From: Beroe forskalii
Taxonomy: Eukaryota; Ctenophora; Nuda; Beroida; Beroidae
Assembly: GCA_011033025.1 (NCBI GenBank)
Contig: WFMF01000091.1
Span: 186,001 to 250,000 of the forward strand
Direction of reading: 5' to 3'
DNA length: 64,000 bases
In this document: positions 53,401-63,179 of the stretch, one piece after another
Position numbering within the stretch: the first letter of the stretch is position 1
How the letters are laid out: every line of letters starts with the position of its first letter
Made by a program: the position numbers and the translations under genes
The notes under the pieces: generated by a model
Told to the model about the DNA's origin: nothing
The model's database searches: none
Seen by the model: only the letters and a program-made list of their open reading frames with translations

Positions 53401-56400
53401 GGAATATAGCAACTAGATCTAATTTCACGTGCATTAGTCGTATTTGAACTCATTTCAACGTAACCAAGTCGAAAATCCCGTGTAAATATCAATTTCTTCA
53501 AATCCCCTAATTTCTACAAAACGTCTGTGTGTAATCACGTGCATAAATATGGCAACCAGATCTGATTTCATGTGCATTAGTCGTATTTAAACTCATTTCA
53601 ACATAATCAAGTCGAAAATCCTGCGTAAATATCAATTTCTTCAAATCCCCTAATTTCTACAAAACGTCCGCGTGAACTCACGTGCTTCACTAGTCCATCG
53701 TATATTTCCCCGTTATTCGGACCCCGTTATTTGGACCCCGTTATTCGGACCCCGGTTATTTGGAACCCCGTTATTCGGACCCCCATTATTCGGACCCCCG
53801 TTATTCGGACCCCCATTATTCGGACCCCCGTTATTCGGACCCCCGATATTCGGACCCCCGTTATTCGGAACCCCGTTATTCGGACCCCCGTTATTCGGAC
53901 CCCCGTTATTCGGACCCACATAATCCGATGAAAACTCTTTGAGTTGGAGATGTAAAAGTAGCGCAAAATAGCGTTCTATTACAAAATACGCTATTTTAGT
54001 GGTTTTACGCGATTTTGATGACGTCATCACAGCACACAAATAAGCTCAAACCAACTTCCCATATAGCCTATAAGACAATTCCGCCTTAGTACAACATACT
54101 TTGACCGGTCTCATCTCAAGATATGCTGCAGTTCGTGACATATCACTCGTTTAAGTTTTTCTCCTAAAATTTTGAAATTGATTTTTCACCGTACCTTAGA
54201 AAATCGCGTATATCTCGATGAAAAATCGAGATAGCCCAATGATCCATATGATTTTCTGAAAGCTCTTTAAATTTCCAACTAACGATTTTTCAAAATTTTT
54301 GAGCTATCGCCTTTCCTTCTTGGTGAAAAATGCGCTCAAAATGGCCTATTTTCGCTAAAAAAGCAATAAAATTTCGCTAAGTTGATGACGTCATAATGAC
54401 GTGAAAATGACGTCACCAGAACTTCTCTTATAGCCTATAACACTTTCCTATCTTAGATCAACAAAACCTGACCTCGATCATGGCTCTACCATTTCCCGTT
54501 CTTGAGATCTCGGCTTTATAAATTGGGTCCCGAATTATCAGCTCTTATTATTATTATTAGCTCTCCAAAACCGAGACGGTTGTCGTAGTAACCCCCTGCT
54601 GATTTGGTGACGTCAGTCCATTTCTTTCGGTTGGAACTAACGTAACTAAACCTCACGCATTCCGAAACAACGTTATTCTAACTTGGAATTACTAGAATTG
54701 ACCAATTTCCTAATTTCTACAAATCGTCCACGTGAACTCACGTGCTGAAATGTAGCACCCAGATCTAATTCTTCGTGCATCAGTCGTATTTGAACCCATT
54801 TCAACGTTATCAAGTCGAAAATCGCGTGTAAATATCAATTTATTTAAATCACCTAATTTCTACAAAACGTCCACGTGAACTCACGTGATTCACTATTTCA
54901 TCGTATATTTCCCACATTTAGTAACTGCGAGACATGAAGAAACCATTATTAGTTCGTCATCGTAACACAGAATAAGGCTAAAGTACAATTTTTCATCATT
55001 AACGTAATTTCAACCATTTTGCGGCTCAATTTTTAGAGGCTTCGCATGACAACATATTTCGACCGATCACCTTGAAACTCGTTTTGTAGCTAAATCTCGA
55101 GGTCTAAAAGCAAAATATCGAAGTAAAGCATATTGCGATGAAAACTCTCTCAGTTAGAGATGTTCAAAGTAGCGCAAAATAGCATTTTATCGCAAAATAC
55201 GCTATTTTAGTGGTTTTACGCGATTTTGATGACGTCATCACAGCACCCAAATAGGCTCAAACCATCTTCCCATATAGCCTATAAGAAATTCCGCCTTAGT
55301 ACAACATACTTTGGCCGATCTCATCTCAAGATAAGTCGTAGTTCTTGACATCTCACTCATTAAAGTTTTGTCCTAAAATTTCGACATCGATTTTTCACCG
55401 CACCTTAGAAAATCGCGTATATCTCGATGAAAATCGAGATAGCCCAATGATCAGTATGATTTTCTGAAAGCTCTTTAAATTTCCAACCAACGATTTTTCA
55501 AAATTTTTGAGCTATCTCCATTCCTTCTTGGTGAAAAATGCGCTCGAAAACGACCTATTTTCGCTAAAAAAGCAGTAAAATTTCGCTAAGTTGATGACGT
55601 CATAATGACGTCACCAGAACTTCTTTTTTAGCCTAATGCAATTCCCCATCTTAGATCTACAAAACGTGACCTCGATCATGTCTCTACCATTTGTAGAACT
55701 TGAGATCTCATCGATTTAAATTGGGTCACAAATTATCTTATATATATCAACTCCTGTGACACTGAATTCTCTCATATATAGCCCTGGCCAGTTACGTTAC
55801 TGTAGCGTGCGATTTAAGTATACGCGTATCAATAAGAACGGTTGTTCTAGACCTAAAATTTTACGACGAATCGTTCTAGATAGGTCCTGACTCTCTATTT
55901 CTTTTTATTTTTCTGATATGCAGGGGGTTACCGCCCTGGCCAGGGCGGGAATTATATATTATCACCACCAAAACCGTTGGACGGTTGGTCTAGTAACCCC
56001 CCGCTGGTTTGGATGTGATCAGCCCATTTTGTCTCTTTTCAGGTTCCGTTGTCACATCCAAACCCGCGGGGGGTTACTAGACCAACCGTCCAACGGTTTT
56101 GGTGGTGATATCTTGACAGATGTATGTAGTTTAAACCCATGTTACTCGGACCCCCGTTATTCGGACCCCGTTATTCGGACCCCTTTTTTCGGACCCCTTT
56201 TTCGGACCCCGTTATTCGGATCCCCGTTATTCGGACTACCGTTAGTCGGACCCCGTTATTCGGACTCCCGTCATTCGGGCCCCCGTTATGCGGACCCCTG
56301 TTATTCGGACCCCCGTCATTCGGACCCCCGTCATTCGGACCCCCGTTATTCAGACCCCGTTATTCAGACCCCCGTTAGTCGTATTTAAACTCATTTCAAC

Positions 56401-59400
56401 ATAATCAAGTCGAAAATCCCGTGTAAACATAAATTTCTTCAAATCCCCTAATTTCTACAAAACGTCCGTGTGTACTCACGTGCTGAAATATGGCAACTAG
56501 ATCTAATTTCACGTGCATTAGTCGTATTTAAACTCATTTCAACGTAATCAAGTCGAAAATCCCGTGTAAATATCAATTTCTTTAAACCCCTAATTTCTAC
56601 AAAACGTCCGCGTCAACTCACGTGCTCCACTAGTTCATCGTATATTTCCCATCCCTATTCACTGCAAGACATGGAGAAACCATTATCAGTAGACCATCGT
56701 ATCACAGAATAGGATTACAGTACAATTTTTCGTCATAAACGTAATTTCAATCAATTTGCAGTTCAATTTTTAGAAGCCTCCCACGACAACAATCTTCGAC
56801 CGATCGCCCTGAAACTCGTTTTATAGCTAAATCTTAAGGTCTTAAAAGCAGCATATCAAAGTAAAACATAATCCGATGAAAACTATTTGAGTTAGAGATT
56901 TCCAAAGTAGCGCAAAATAGCGTTCTATCGCAAAATACGCTATTTTAGTGGTTTTACGCGATTTTGATGACGTCATCACAGCACCCAAATAGACTCAAAC
57001 CAACTTCCCATATAGCCTATAAGACAATTCCACCTTAGTACAACATACTTTGACCGGTCTCATCTCAAGATAAGTTGCAGTTCTTGACACCTCACTCATT
57101 TAACTTTTGTCCTATAATTTGGAAATCGATTTTTCACCGTACCTTAGAAAATCGCGTATATCTCGATGAAAATCGAGATAGCCCAATAATCCGTATGATT
57201 TTCTGAAAGCTCTTTAAATTTGCTAAAAATTGTTCTGAAAAATCAGACCGCTATCTCCTTTCCTTCTTGGTGAAAAATGCGCTCGAAATTAGCCTATTTT
57301 CGCTAAAAAGAAACAAAATTTCGCTATGTTGATGACGTCATAGTGACGTGAAAATGACGTCACCAGAACTTCTCTTATAGCCTATAACATTTTCCCATCT
57401 TAGATCAACAAAACCTGACCTCGATCATGGCTCTACCATTTCCCGTTCTTGACATCTCATCGTTTTAAATTTGCTCCCAATTATCATGTATATTATATCT
57501 ATATTATATATACCACCAAAACCGTTGGACGGTTGGTCTAGTAACCCCCCGCTGGTTTGGATGTGATCAGCCCATTTTGTCTCTTTTCAGGTTCCGTTGT
57601 CACATCCAAACCCGCGGGGGGTTACTAGACCAACCGTCCAACGGTTTTGGTGGTGATATCTTGACAGATGTATGTAGTTTAAACCCATGTTACTCGGACC
57701 CCGTTATTCGGACCCCCGTTATTCGGACCCCTTTAACCGGACCCCGTTATTCGGATCCCCGTTATTCGGACCCCCGTTATTCGGACCCCCGTTATTCGGA
57801 CCCCGTTATTCGGACTCCCCGTCATTCGGGCCCCCGTTATGCGGACCCCTGTTATTCGGACCCCCGTTATTCGGACCCCCGTCATTCGGACCCCGTCATT
57901 CGGACCCCCGTTATTCAGACCCCCGTTATTAAGACCCCCGTTAGTCGTATTTAAACTCATTTCAACATAATCAAGTCGAAAATCCCGTGTAAAAATAAAT
58001 TTCTTCAAATCCCCTAATTTCTACAAAACGTCCGTGTGTACTCACGTGCTGAAATATGGCAACTAGATCTAATTTCACGTGCATTAGTCGCATTTAAACT
58101 CATTTCAACGTAATCAAGTCGAAAATCCCGTGTAAATATCAATTTCTTTAAATCCCCTAATTTCTACAAAACGTCCGCGTCAACTCACGTGCTCCACTAG
58201 TTCATCGTATATTTCCCATCCCTATTCACTGCAAGACATGGAGAAACCATTATCAGTAGACCATCGTATCACAGAATAGGATTACAGTACAATTTTTCGT
58301 CATAAACGTAATTTCAATCAATTTGCAGTTCAATTTTTAGAAGCCTCCCACGACAACAATCTTCGACCGATCGCCCTGAAACTCGTTTAATAGCTAAATC
58401 TTAAGGTCTTAAAAGCAGCATATCAAAGTAAAACATAATCCGATGAAAACTATTTGAGTTAGAGATGTCCAAAGTAGCGCAAAATAGCGTTCTATCGCAA
58501 AATACGCTATTTTAGTGGTTCTACGCGATTTTGATGACGTCATCACAGCACCCAAATAGACTCAAACCAACTTCCCATATAGCCTATAAGACAATTCCAC
58601 CTTAGTACAACATACTTTGACCGGTCTCATCTCAAGATAAGTTGCAGTTCTTGACACCTCACTCATTTAACTTTTGTCATATAATTTGGAAATCGATTTT
58701 TCACCGTACCTTGAAAATCGCGTATATCTCGATGAAAAATCGAGATAGCCCAATAATCCGTATGATTTTCTGAAAGCTCTTTAAATTTGCTAAAAATTGT
58801 TCTGAAAAATCAGACCGCTATCTCCTTTCCTTCTTGGTGAAAAATGCGCTCGAAATTAGCCTATTTTCGCTAAAAAAGAAACAAAATTTCGCTATGTTGA
58901 TGACGTCATAGTGACGTGAAAATGACGTCACCAGAACTTCTCTTATAGCCTATAACATTTTCCCATCTTAGATCAACAAAACCTGACCTCGATCATGGCT
59001 CTACCATTTCCCGTTCTTGACATCTCAGCGTTTCAAATTTGCTCCTAATTATCATGATCTATCTTCTTCTTATTATATATTATTACTAGCAGGCCCGTTG
59101 GGCCTGCAAATACAGAGCTCAATCGGCGCTGCTACGCAGCACCTCGTTTGCAAGTTTTAAACACAGCCATTCCAATTGATTGGATATGCTGTACCGTATC
59201 AAAAAATCCCAATTCGATCAAAGTAATGTGCAAAGAAACCAAAGATTCAAAACAAAATTTATGAAGGAGCAGAGTGGAATATAGATCGAATTCGTCGGTT
59301 AATCTTAGATGTGCTAAAGTATAAACCATGTGAGTTTTGTTCCAGCGTTCTGTTTTGATTGCAAGTTGATGTAAATTTTGTCAACTGATTCTCATACTGA

Positions 59401-62400
59401 CACTGACATAGGACAATTTTGCTTTTTTCACAGGCCAGGAACTGTCTTCGTAATCTGCTACATGTCTATATTCGACTCGATTGAATTTTACACACCTTGT
59501 AACTTTAACGGTTAATTTCACAATTGCAGTTACTACTGTTATCACTGACTCAGCTTTGACTATCGACCAACCTCCGCCACAATGAAAGCAATCCATCTGC
59601 ATTATCCTCCGTTATTCAAGTTGTGCCCATTCTCCGTCTTGAGATCTTTAATTTGAAGTTAAGTAAACGTCAAATTTTCAAAAAACCACAGCACAGCATT
59701 TAACAGTAGTAGCGTAATAGGAAGCACTCGCATAGAACTGATCATAATCTGCACGTGCACAAAAATCTGTTTCCATAGCAACGGCGCGACTTAGCCCTGT
59801 TTAGCCTTCGTTTTCCTTGATATTTTCTTGGCAAGCTCAAATTTAATTGTGTACGGGAGCACAAACAAACATTATTCACGTGCTCTTACGAAATTATAAT
59901 TAAGACTAGCAGGCCCGTTAGGCCATCTAATACACAGCTCACCCAGAGCTCGCAAATTTCAACCAATGCAATTCAAATTTAATGAAAAAATTTTACCGCA
60001 TCAAAAAACTCTGATCCGTTCAAAAGTTATTAGAGATCGCGCAACGTAATCAAAACACCATTAACAGAAATGAGCGCGCGCGCAATTCTCCGTGCACGTG
60101 TCACCATGGTTACCCGCACAAATCGTAATGCGCGCGCGTTCCGAAGATGTTTCCGCCGTTACGACAAACAGAAAAACAGAGGTTGCGAAATTATATAAGA
60201 GACTAGCAGGCCCGTTGGGCCTGCTAATACACAGCTCACTCGGCGCTGCTACGCAGTACCTCGTTCGCAAATTTCAGATCAGCTGAATGCTTTTTACCGC
60301 ATCAAAAAACTCCGATCCGTTCATAAGTTAAACATCGCAACGTAATCAAAACACCATTAACAGAAATGAGCGCGCGCACAATTCTCCGTGCACGTGTCAC
60401 CATGGTTACCCGCACAAATCGTAATGCGTGCGCGTTCCGAAGATGTTTCCGCCGTTACGCACAAACAAAAAACAGAGGTTGCGAAATTATATTAGAGATT
60501 ATATCACCCTGTGACACTCAAATCTCTAACTTATACCCCTGGCCAGTTACGTCTCTCAACGTGCGATTTAAGGACGACTCTTTATTTTTCATTTCCGCGG
60601 GGGGTTACCGCCCTGGCCAGGGCGGGAATTATTATTATTATGCTATCACCCTGTGACACTCAAATCTCTAACTTATACCCCTGGCCAGTCTTTTCTATTT
60701 CCGCGGGGGGTTACCGCCCTGGCCAGGGCGGGAATTAATATTATACACCCTGTGACACTCAAATGTCTAACTTATACCCCTGGCCAGTTTTTTTTATTCC
60801 GCGGGGGGTTACCTCCCTGGCCAGGGAGGGAATAGGCTATCGACTGACTGAGACTTACGTTGAAGGTGTATTCTTTGAGAGGTTCCAGGTTACTGACTCT
60901 AAAGCCTTGGTCCTTCCCAGTGTATACCACCTGATGAGTAGCAGTGAGGTTTAATAAGACTTACAGAGTGAGTGGGTTGAACTTTACGAACAGGAATTTT
61001 TTTTAATCCTGTGAAATTTAACCTAATGTACTTGTACTGTAGTACTTCCTAAGGCAAACTACCGCCCGCTAAATTATTCCCCATTTGAATTTGATTCATA
61101 TAATCTCCCTACTGATTCACTTCGCCTAGCACTCACTTCTCCGTTCATGACCAGCTCGTAGTGGTCGATGAGGCCGAGCTGCTTGGGCGGGTCAATCCAC
61201 GACACGTTGATCTCGTTAGAACCCCCACTGGTGGAGAGGATGGGTTTCTTGGGCGGGTAGTCACTCAGGTTGAGGGTGGAGCAGGTGATGGGACTACTCT
61301 TCTCCCCCTCCCCTGCCTTAGTAGTGGCCGCTATCTGGATTACCAGGGACTTGCTGTGCGGCTGGTCTTTGATCGTGTAGCTGAACTTGTCTATTCCAAC
61401 CACCGCTACTCTCTCACCTGAGTGCGCGATAACAGGTCTTTGTTATTACAAAACCCGCATGCTAATCCAACAAGTACATTCATGACAGTATTTACATATT
61501 CAGTATTCACATTGCATGAAAAGACTAAATGGGTATATTATGGAGGTAATCCGAAAACTCACTCTCAGAGAGAGTTGAATATTGTAAAGAGAAAACAGCC
61601 AGAGATTTTGGTTTTGCATTCGGTATAACATACAGCACAAAACCTGTGCAGCAAACGACGGAAATCAAAGGATTCATTTGTGAAGCACTAGATTTACATC
61701 TTGACAGGGACTTTAGTAAGCGGTTTAAGGTACATAATACAAGGTACTATAGGCACACTCCTTATTATCAGAATCACCAAAGAGATAAGAAATGTAGTGA
61801 ATCTGATTGCAATTACCGTTAGCGTAGATGTTGTATCCGGTGAGGGTGCCGTTAGGACTAGGAGGACGAGACCACATGATCTTCACAGCGTTGTGGATTG
61901 GCTTCCCATCGCTAGAAACCTCTGCGGGAGGCCCCGGAACTGGAAATAAGAGGAAATTTGATATCAATTGGTTACGATATTATTTCAAGGCTTCATATCA
62001 TTGGTTGTTATCACAACTTGCCTCCCTCGTGGGCTGTTTTTACATCTAACCTCATTCATTGGTTGTTATAACAGCTATCAATTCCTTCGTTAGGTGTCAT
62101 AACAACTAAAACTCCCTCATACGTTGCTATAACAACTAATCTCCCTCACTGGTTGTTAAAACAACTTACCTCCCTCATTGGTTGCTATAACAACCAGCCT
62201 CCGTTATTGGTTGTTATAACAACTTACCTCCCTCTTTGGTTGTTATAACAACTAACCTCCTCATTGGTTGCTATAACAACTTACTTCCCTCATTGGTTGC
62301 TATAACAACTAACCTCAATCATTGGTTGCTATTAGTATAACAACTAACCTCCCAGTCCCTCATTGGTTGCTATAACAACTTACCTCCCTTATTGGTTGAT

Positions 62401-62678
62401 ATAACAACTAACTTCTCTCATTGGTTGCTATAACAACTAACCTTTACCATTGGTTGCTATAACAACTTACCTCCCTTATTGGTTGCTATAACAACTAACC
62501 TATCCCATTGGTTGCTATTACAACTAACCTCCCTCATTGGTTGTTATGAGAGCAGGCCCGCTGTAGGGACCCTCGTCTGAGCTGTTGGTTGCTCTGATTC
62601 TGAACACGTAAGAGGTGAAGGGCCTCAAGTTGCTAACTTTAACTGATGTCTTGGAGCCTTGGTAGACACACGTGCAGC
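44481..62678 (-). CDS. FN3 / coiled-coil / RGG-box protein, 15 exons, 5' end outside window
   Basis: Fifteen minus-strand exons join in phase without a stop for 999 residues: 62678-62529, 61939-61817, 61417-61137, 60930-60859, 52403-52334, 51938-51216, 50704-50616, 48912-48274, 47727-47375, 46810-46771, 46637-46602, 46420-46288, 46102-46062, 44973-44867, 44625-44481. The N-terminal part has one partial and two full fibronectin type III domains. Next come a Glu/Lys-rich helix, a globular-looking helical stretch, coiled coil, an Arg-Gly box, a Ser-rich region and basic KKPKRRKKA near the end (LSFGHFPKL, stop). There is no membrane segment or signal in view, so it is probably cytoplasmic. The family is not recognised. 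Unsure points: the donor of exon 48912 (48274 or 48236) and three tandem AGs at 51938-51948. Confidence 0.8.
44690..44838. repeat. 30-bp minisatellite near the 44867 splice donor
   Basis: Five units of AGCAAGGTTCAGTAAATGTA plus AGCTTTTAG, in the last intron of the FN3/coiled-coil gene, starting about 28 bp from the exon end. Confidence 0.9.
45071..46061. other. Intron of the FN3/coiled-coil gene
   Basis: AT-rich with no repeat family or exon recognised. A short inverted word (AAGATCTTTCAAAGATCTTA) lies at about 45588-45607. Confidence 0.5.
48236..48912 (-). CDS. Coiled-coil and RGG-box exon of the FN3 gene
   Basis: Acceptor GTATTCCTGCAG; phase 0 start FKEEWLSIMRDLEVPAQEKL. A coiled coil follows (VQDLEKLLQQSRSDPNN to KTIADQKKLIDELRALKNK), then a Pro/Ser linker and an Arg-Gly-rich box (RGGRVGRGAAPSQRGGPG, GGGRGDYRGRGVVRGARGG). 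The donor TG/GTGAGG at 48273 keeps the frame into exon 47727. The stronger-looking CAG/GTACTG at 48235 would change it, and a stop lies three codons past it. RGG boxes commonly bind RNA; a role here is inference. Confidence 0.75.
48913..50615. other. Intron of the FN3/coiled-coil gene
   Basis: No repeat family or well-bordered exon. A minus ORF at 49254-49484 (76 codons, basic) has a weak CAG/acceptor context and was not accepted as an exon. Confidence 0.45.
51216..51938 (-). CDS. Large helical exon of the FN3/coiled-coil gene
   Basis: The exon has 723 bp (241 residues). It opens QVTLYRRTFSSKFSNFSDDE, then a highly charged single helix or coiled coil (EREKLYRAKDEMEARLKAEM, DRLRALEAQLRQEEMLRKKE). 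A leucine-rich, helix-hairpin-like region follows (LLAKLRAAGITDLSTLDEQS, ILALNLSEDELNELLGAVYL), and it ends with LQRHEYDLVTQDFESKKKL. The donor CAG/GTTCCT at 51215 exits in phase 1 and matches the next exon (G + TT = Val). Reading through instead gives a stop 12 codons later, which could be an alternative short isoform. Confidence 0.8.
52414..52975. repeat. 20-bp minisatellite next to the acceptor of exon 52403
   Basis: About 27 units of TTGGACAGGTGAGGGGGTGTG with variants GGTGAGAGG, GGCAG and GGTTAGGGG. On the gene's strand they read as a pyrimidine-rich tract (CCCCCTCACCTGTCC) running into the acceptor GTAACTCCTCCCAG. On the + strand each unit holds ACAGGTGAGG, a perfect 5' splice consensus in antisense. 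Confidence 0.9.
53028..53172. repeat. Satellite head hairpin, copy 1
   Basis: CACCAAAACCGTTGGACGGT and TTGGTCAAGTAACCCCCC are mirrored by GGGGGGTTACTAGACCAA and CCGTCCAACGGTTTTGGTG, with inner arms GGTTTGGATGTGA and TCACATCCAAACC around a pyrimidine-rich loop. Confidence 0.9.
53710..53925. repeat. 15-bp CGGACCCCCGTTATT array, unit 1
   Basis: About 14 units. Further arrays lie at about 56143-56375 and 57692-57942 in units 3 and 4. Five-residue peptide repeats in all frames are artefacts. Confidence 0.95.
55961..56108. repeat. Satellite head hairpin, copy 3
   Basis: Same hairpin as at 53028, with ends ATCACCACCAAAACC and GGTTTTGGTGGTGAT. It is almost identical to the copy at 57512-57655. Confidence 0.9.
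57512..57655. repeat. Satellite head hairpin, copy 4
   Basis: ACCACCAAAACCGTTGGACG is mirrored by CGTCCAACGGTTTTGGTGGT. Arms are about 55 bp with a single-base difference at the CCCCCCGC/GCGGGGGG step. Confidence 0.9.
59086..60265. repeat. Three ACTAGCAGGCCCGTTGGGCC elements (59086, 59904, 60204)
   Basis: Each copy begins ACTAGCAGGCCCGTT followed by GGGCCTGC (or a variant), forming a GCAGGCCC/GGGCCTGC hairpin, and continues ATACACAGCTCA and CGGCGCTGCTACGCAG. The 59904 and 60204 copies share downstream text such as ATGAGCGCGCGC and CACGTGTCACCATGGTTACC. Probably a non-autonomous transposon family; a structural hairpin near one end is a Helitron-like feature, but its other end was not defined. 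Confidence 0.7.
60500..60835. repeat. Three tandem CACCCTGTGACACTCAAAT units
   Basis: Units at about 60504, 60651 and 60746 run from CACCCTGTGACACTCAAAT through ATACCCCTGGCCAG to CGCGGGGGGTTACCGCCCTG and GCCAGGGCGGGAATT. The inner parts are shortened in units 2 and 3. A longer related copy lies at about 55750-55955, at the edge of the higher-order satellite. CCTGGCCAG and CTGGCCAGG mirror each other within each unit. Confidence 0.85.
60859..62678 (-). CDS. FN3-domain exons of the large minus-strand gene
   Basis: Exon 62678-62529 ends an FN3 domain (VKVSNLRPFTSYVFRIRA, then EGPYSGPALITTNEG). Exons 61939-61817 and 61417-61137 form the next (PGPPAEVSSDGKPIHNAVKI, MWSRPPSPNGTLTGYNIYAN, then TTKAGEGEKSSPIT) and start the third (NEINVSWIDPPKQLGLIDHY, ELVMNGE). 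Exon 60930-60859 continues it (VVYTGKDQGFRVSNLEPLKE, YTFN), and exon 52403-52334 supplies its last strand (IRVVTAEGYVVESEP). The conserved FN3 Trp, Leu and Tyr positions are present. Phases are 1, 1, 0, 0. The pattern of a short N-G-x-x-V hairpin resembles the FN3 domains of usherin and RIM-binding proteins, but the intracellular-looking tail argues against usherin. Confidence 0.82.
61996..62528. repeat. 29-bp minisatellite copying the exon end and 5' splice site
   Basis: About 17 units of CATTGGTTGCTATAACAACT plus TACCTCCCT. On the gene's strand this is AGGGAGGTAAGTTGTTATAG then CAACCAATG. The exon 62678-62529 itself ends ATAACAACCAATGAGGGAG/GTTAGTTG, so the array is a repeated copy of the last codons plus the donor. 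Several units carry GGAG/GTAAGT, stronger than the native GGAG/GTTAGT. Confidence 0.9.
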
Positions 62679-62689
62679 CTGAATCCAGA

Positions 62690-63179
62690 TGATGTTATTG
62701 AATGGAATGGGTAATGACGTATAAAAGAGGAAAATGTACTAGGAAAGTAGCAACGCCAATTGCCGATTTGCTAACGATCGCTCATAGTCATATGATGTTT
62801 GTATGTCAGTAGCTAGGTAACAGGTGGATCACAAAGTGTAAGGCATGATAAGGTTTCCCTTGGACAATGGACATTTTTCACAAATATGTCACTGACTAAT
62901 AGTAATACACGTCAATCATCTTCCCGGCAAATACCCACTCCAAGTAAAAGAGTTGAGCCCTTGCTTTCCAAAAAGGTTTTTCCTCCCATTAGCAGCATGT
63001 AGAATCCTCCCAGTAAATTTAAATTGAATTTGTAACTAGTGAAACAGACGTCTGGAGGCCACAGGCCTCAAAACTAACAGAATTTTAACTTATAGTTCAG
63101 TCTAAGTACGGTGTATTTTAAATGCAAAATGTCTATTGAAAGATTGAAACAAGTATAATATCTAGTATCAGTATGCGGA
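62690..63179. other. Intron of the FN3/coiled-coil gene, unremarkable part
   Basis: No exon or repeat recognised between the FN3 exon and the terminal satellite. Confidence 0.4.

Larger units (their letters stand above)
53028..59080. repeat. Higher-order satellite: four units of about 1.2-1.55 kb
   Basis: Units start at about 53028, 54570, 55961 and 57512 (the last two are 1,550 bp apart and nearly identical). A full unit has a head hairpin of about 145 bp, an array of 15-bp CGGACCCCCGTTATT, AAATCCCCTAATTTCTACAAAACGTC-type blocks, then long conserved text with TTTTGATGACGTCATCACAG and GTTGATGACGTCATAATGACG. The second unit lacks the 15-bp array and has a decayed head. It fills the 8.4-kb intron between exons 60859 and 52403. 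No coding sequence; ORFs follow the 15-bp repeats. Confidence 0.9.

Noticed and set aside
53672..58008. Five-residue repeat proteins around the CGGACCCCCGTTATT arrays
   Set aside because: The 15-bp repeat is open in several frames on both strands; no start, border or domain evidence.
60859..62678. Usherin (USH2A) identity for the FN3 exons
   Set aside because: The FN3 style is similar, but the exons continue in phase into a charged, coiled-coil and RGG region without membrane segment, unlike usherin.
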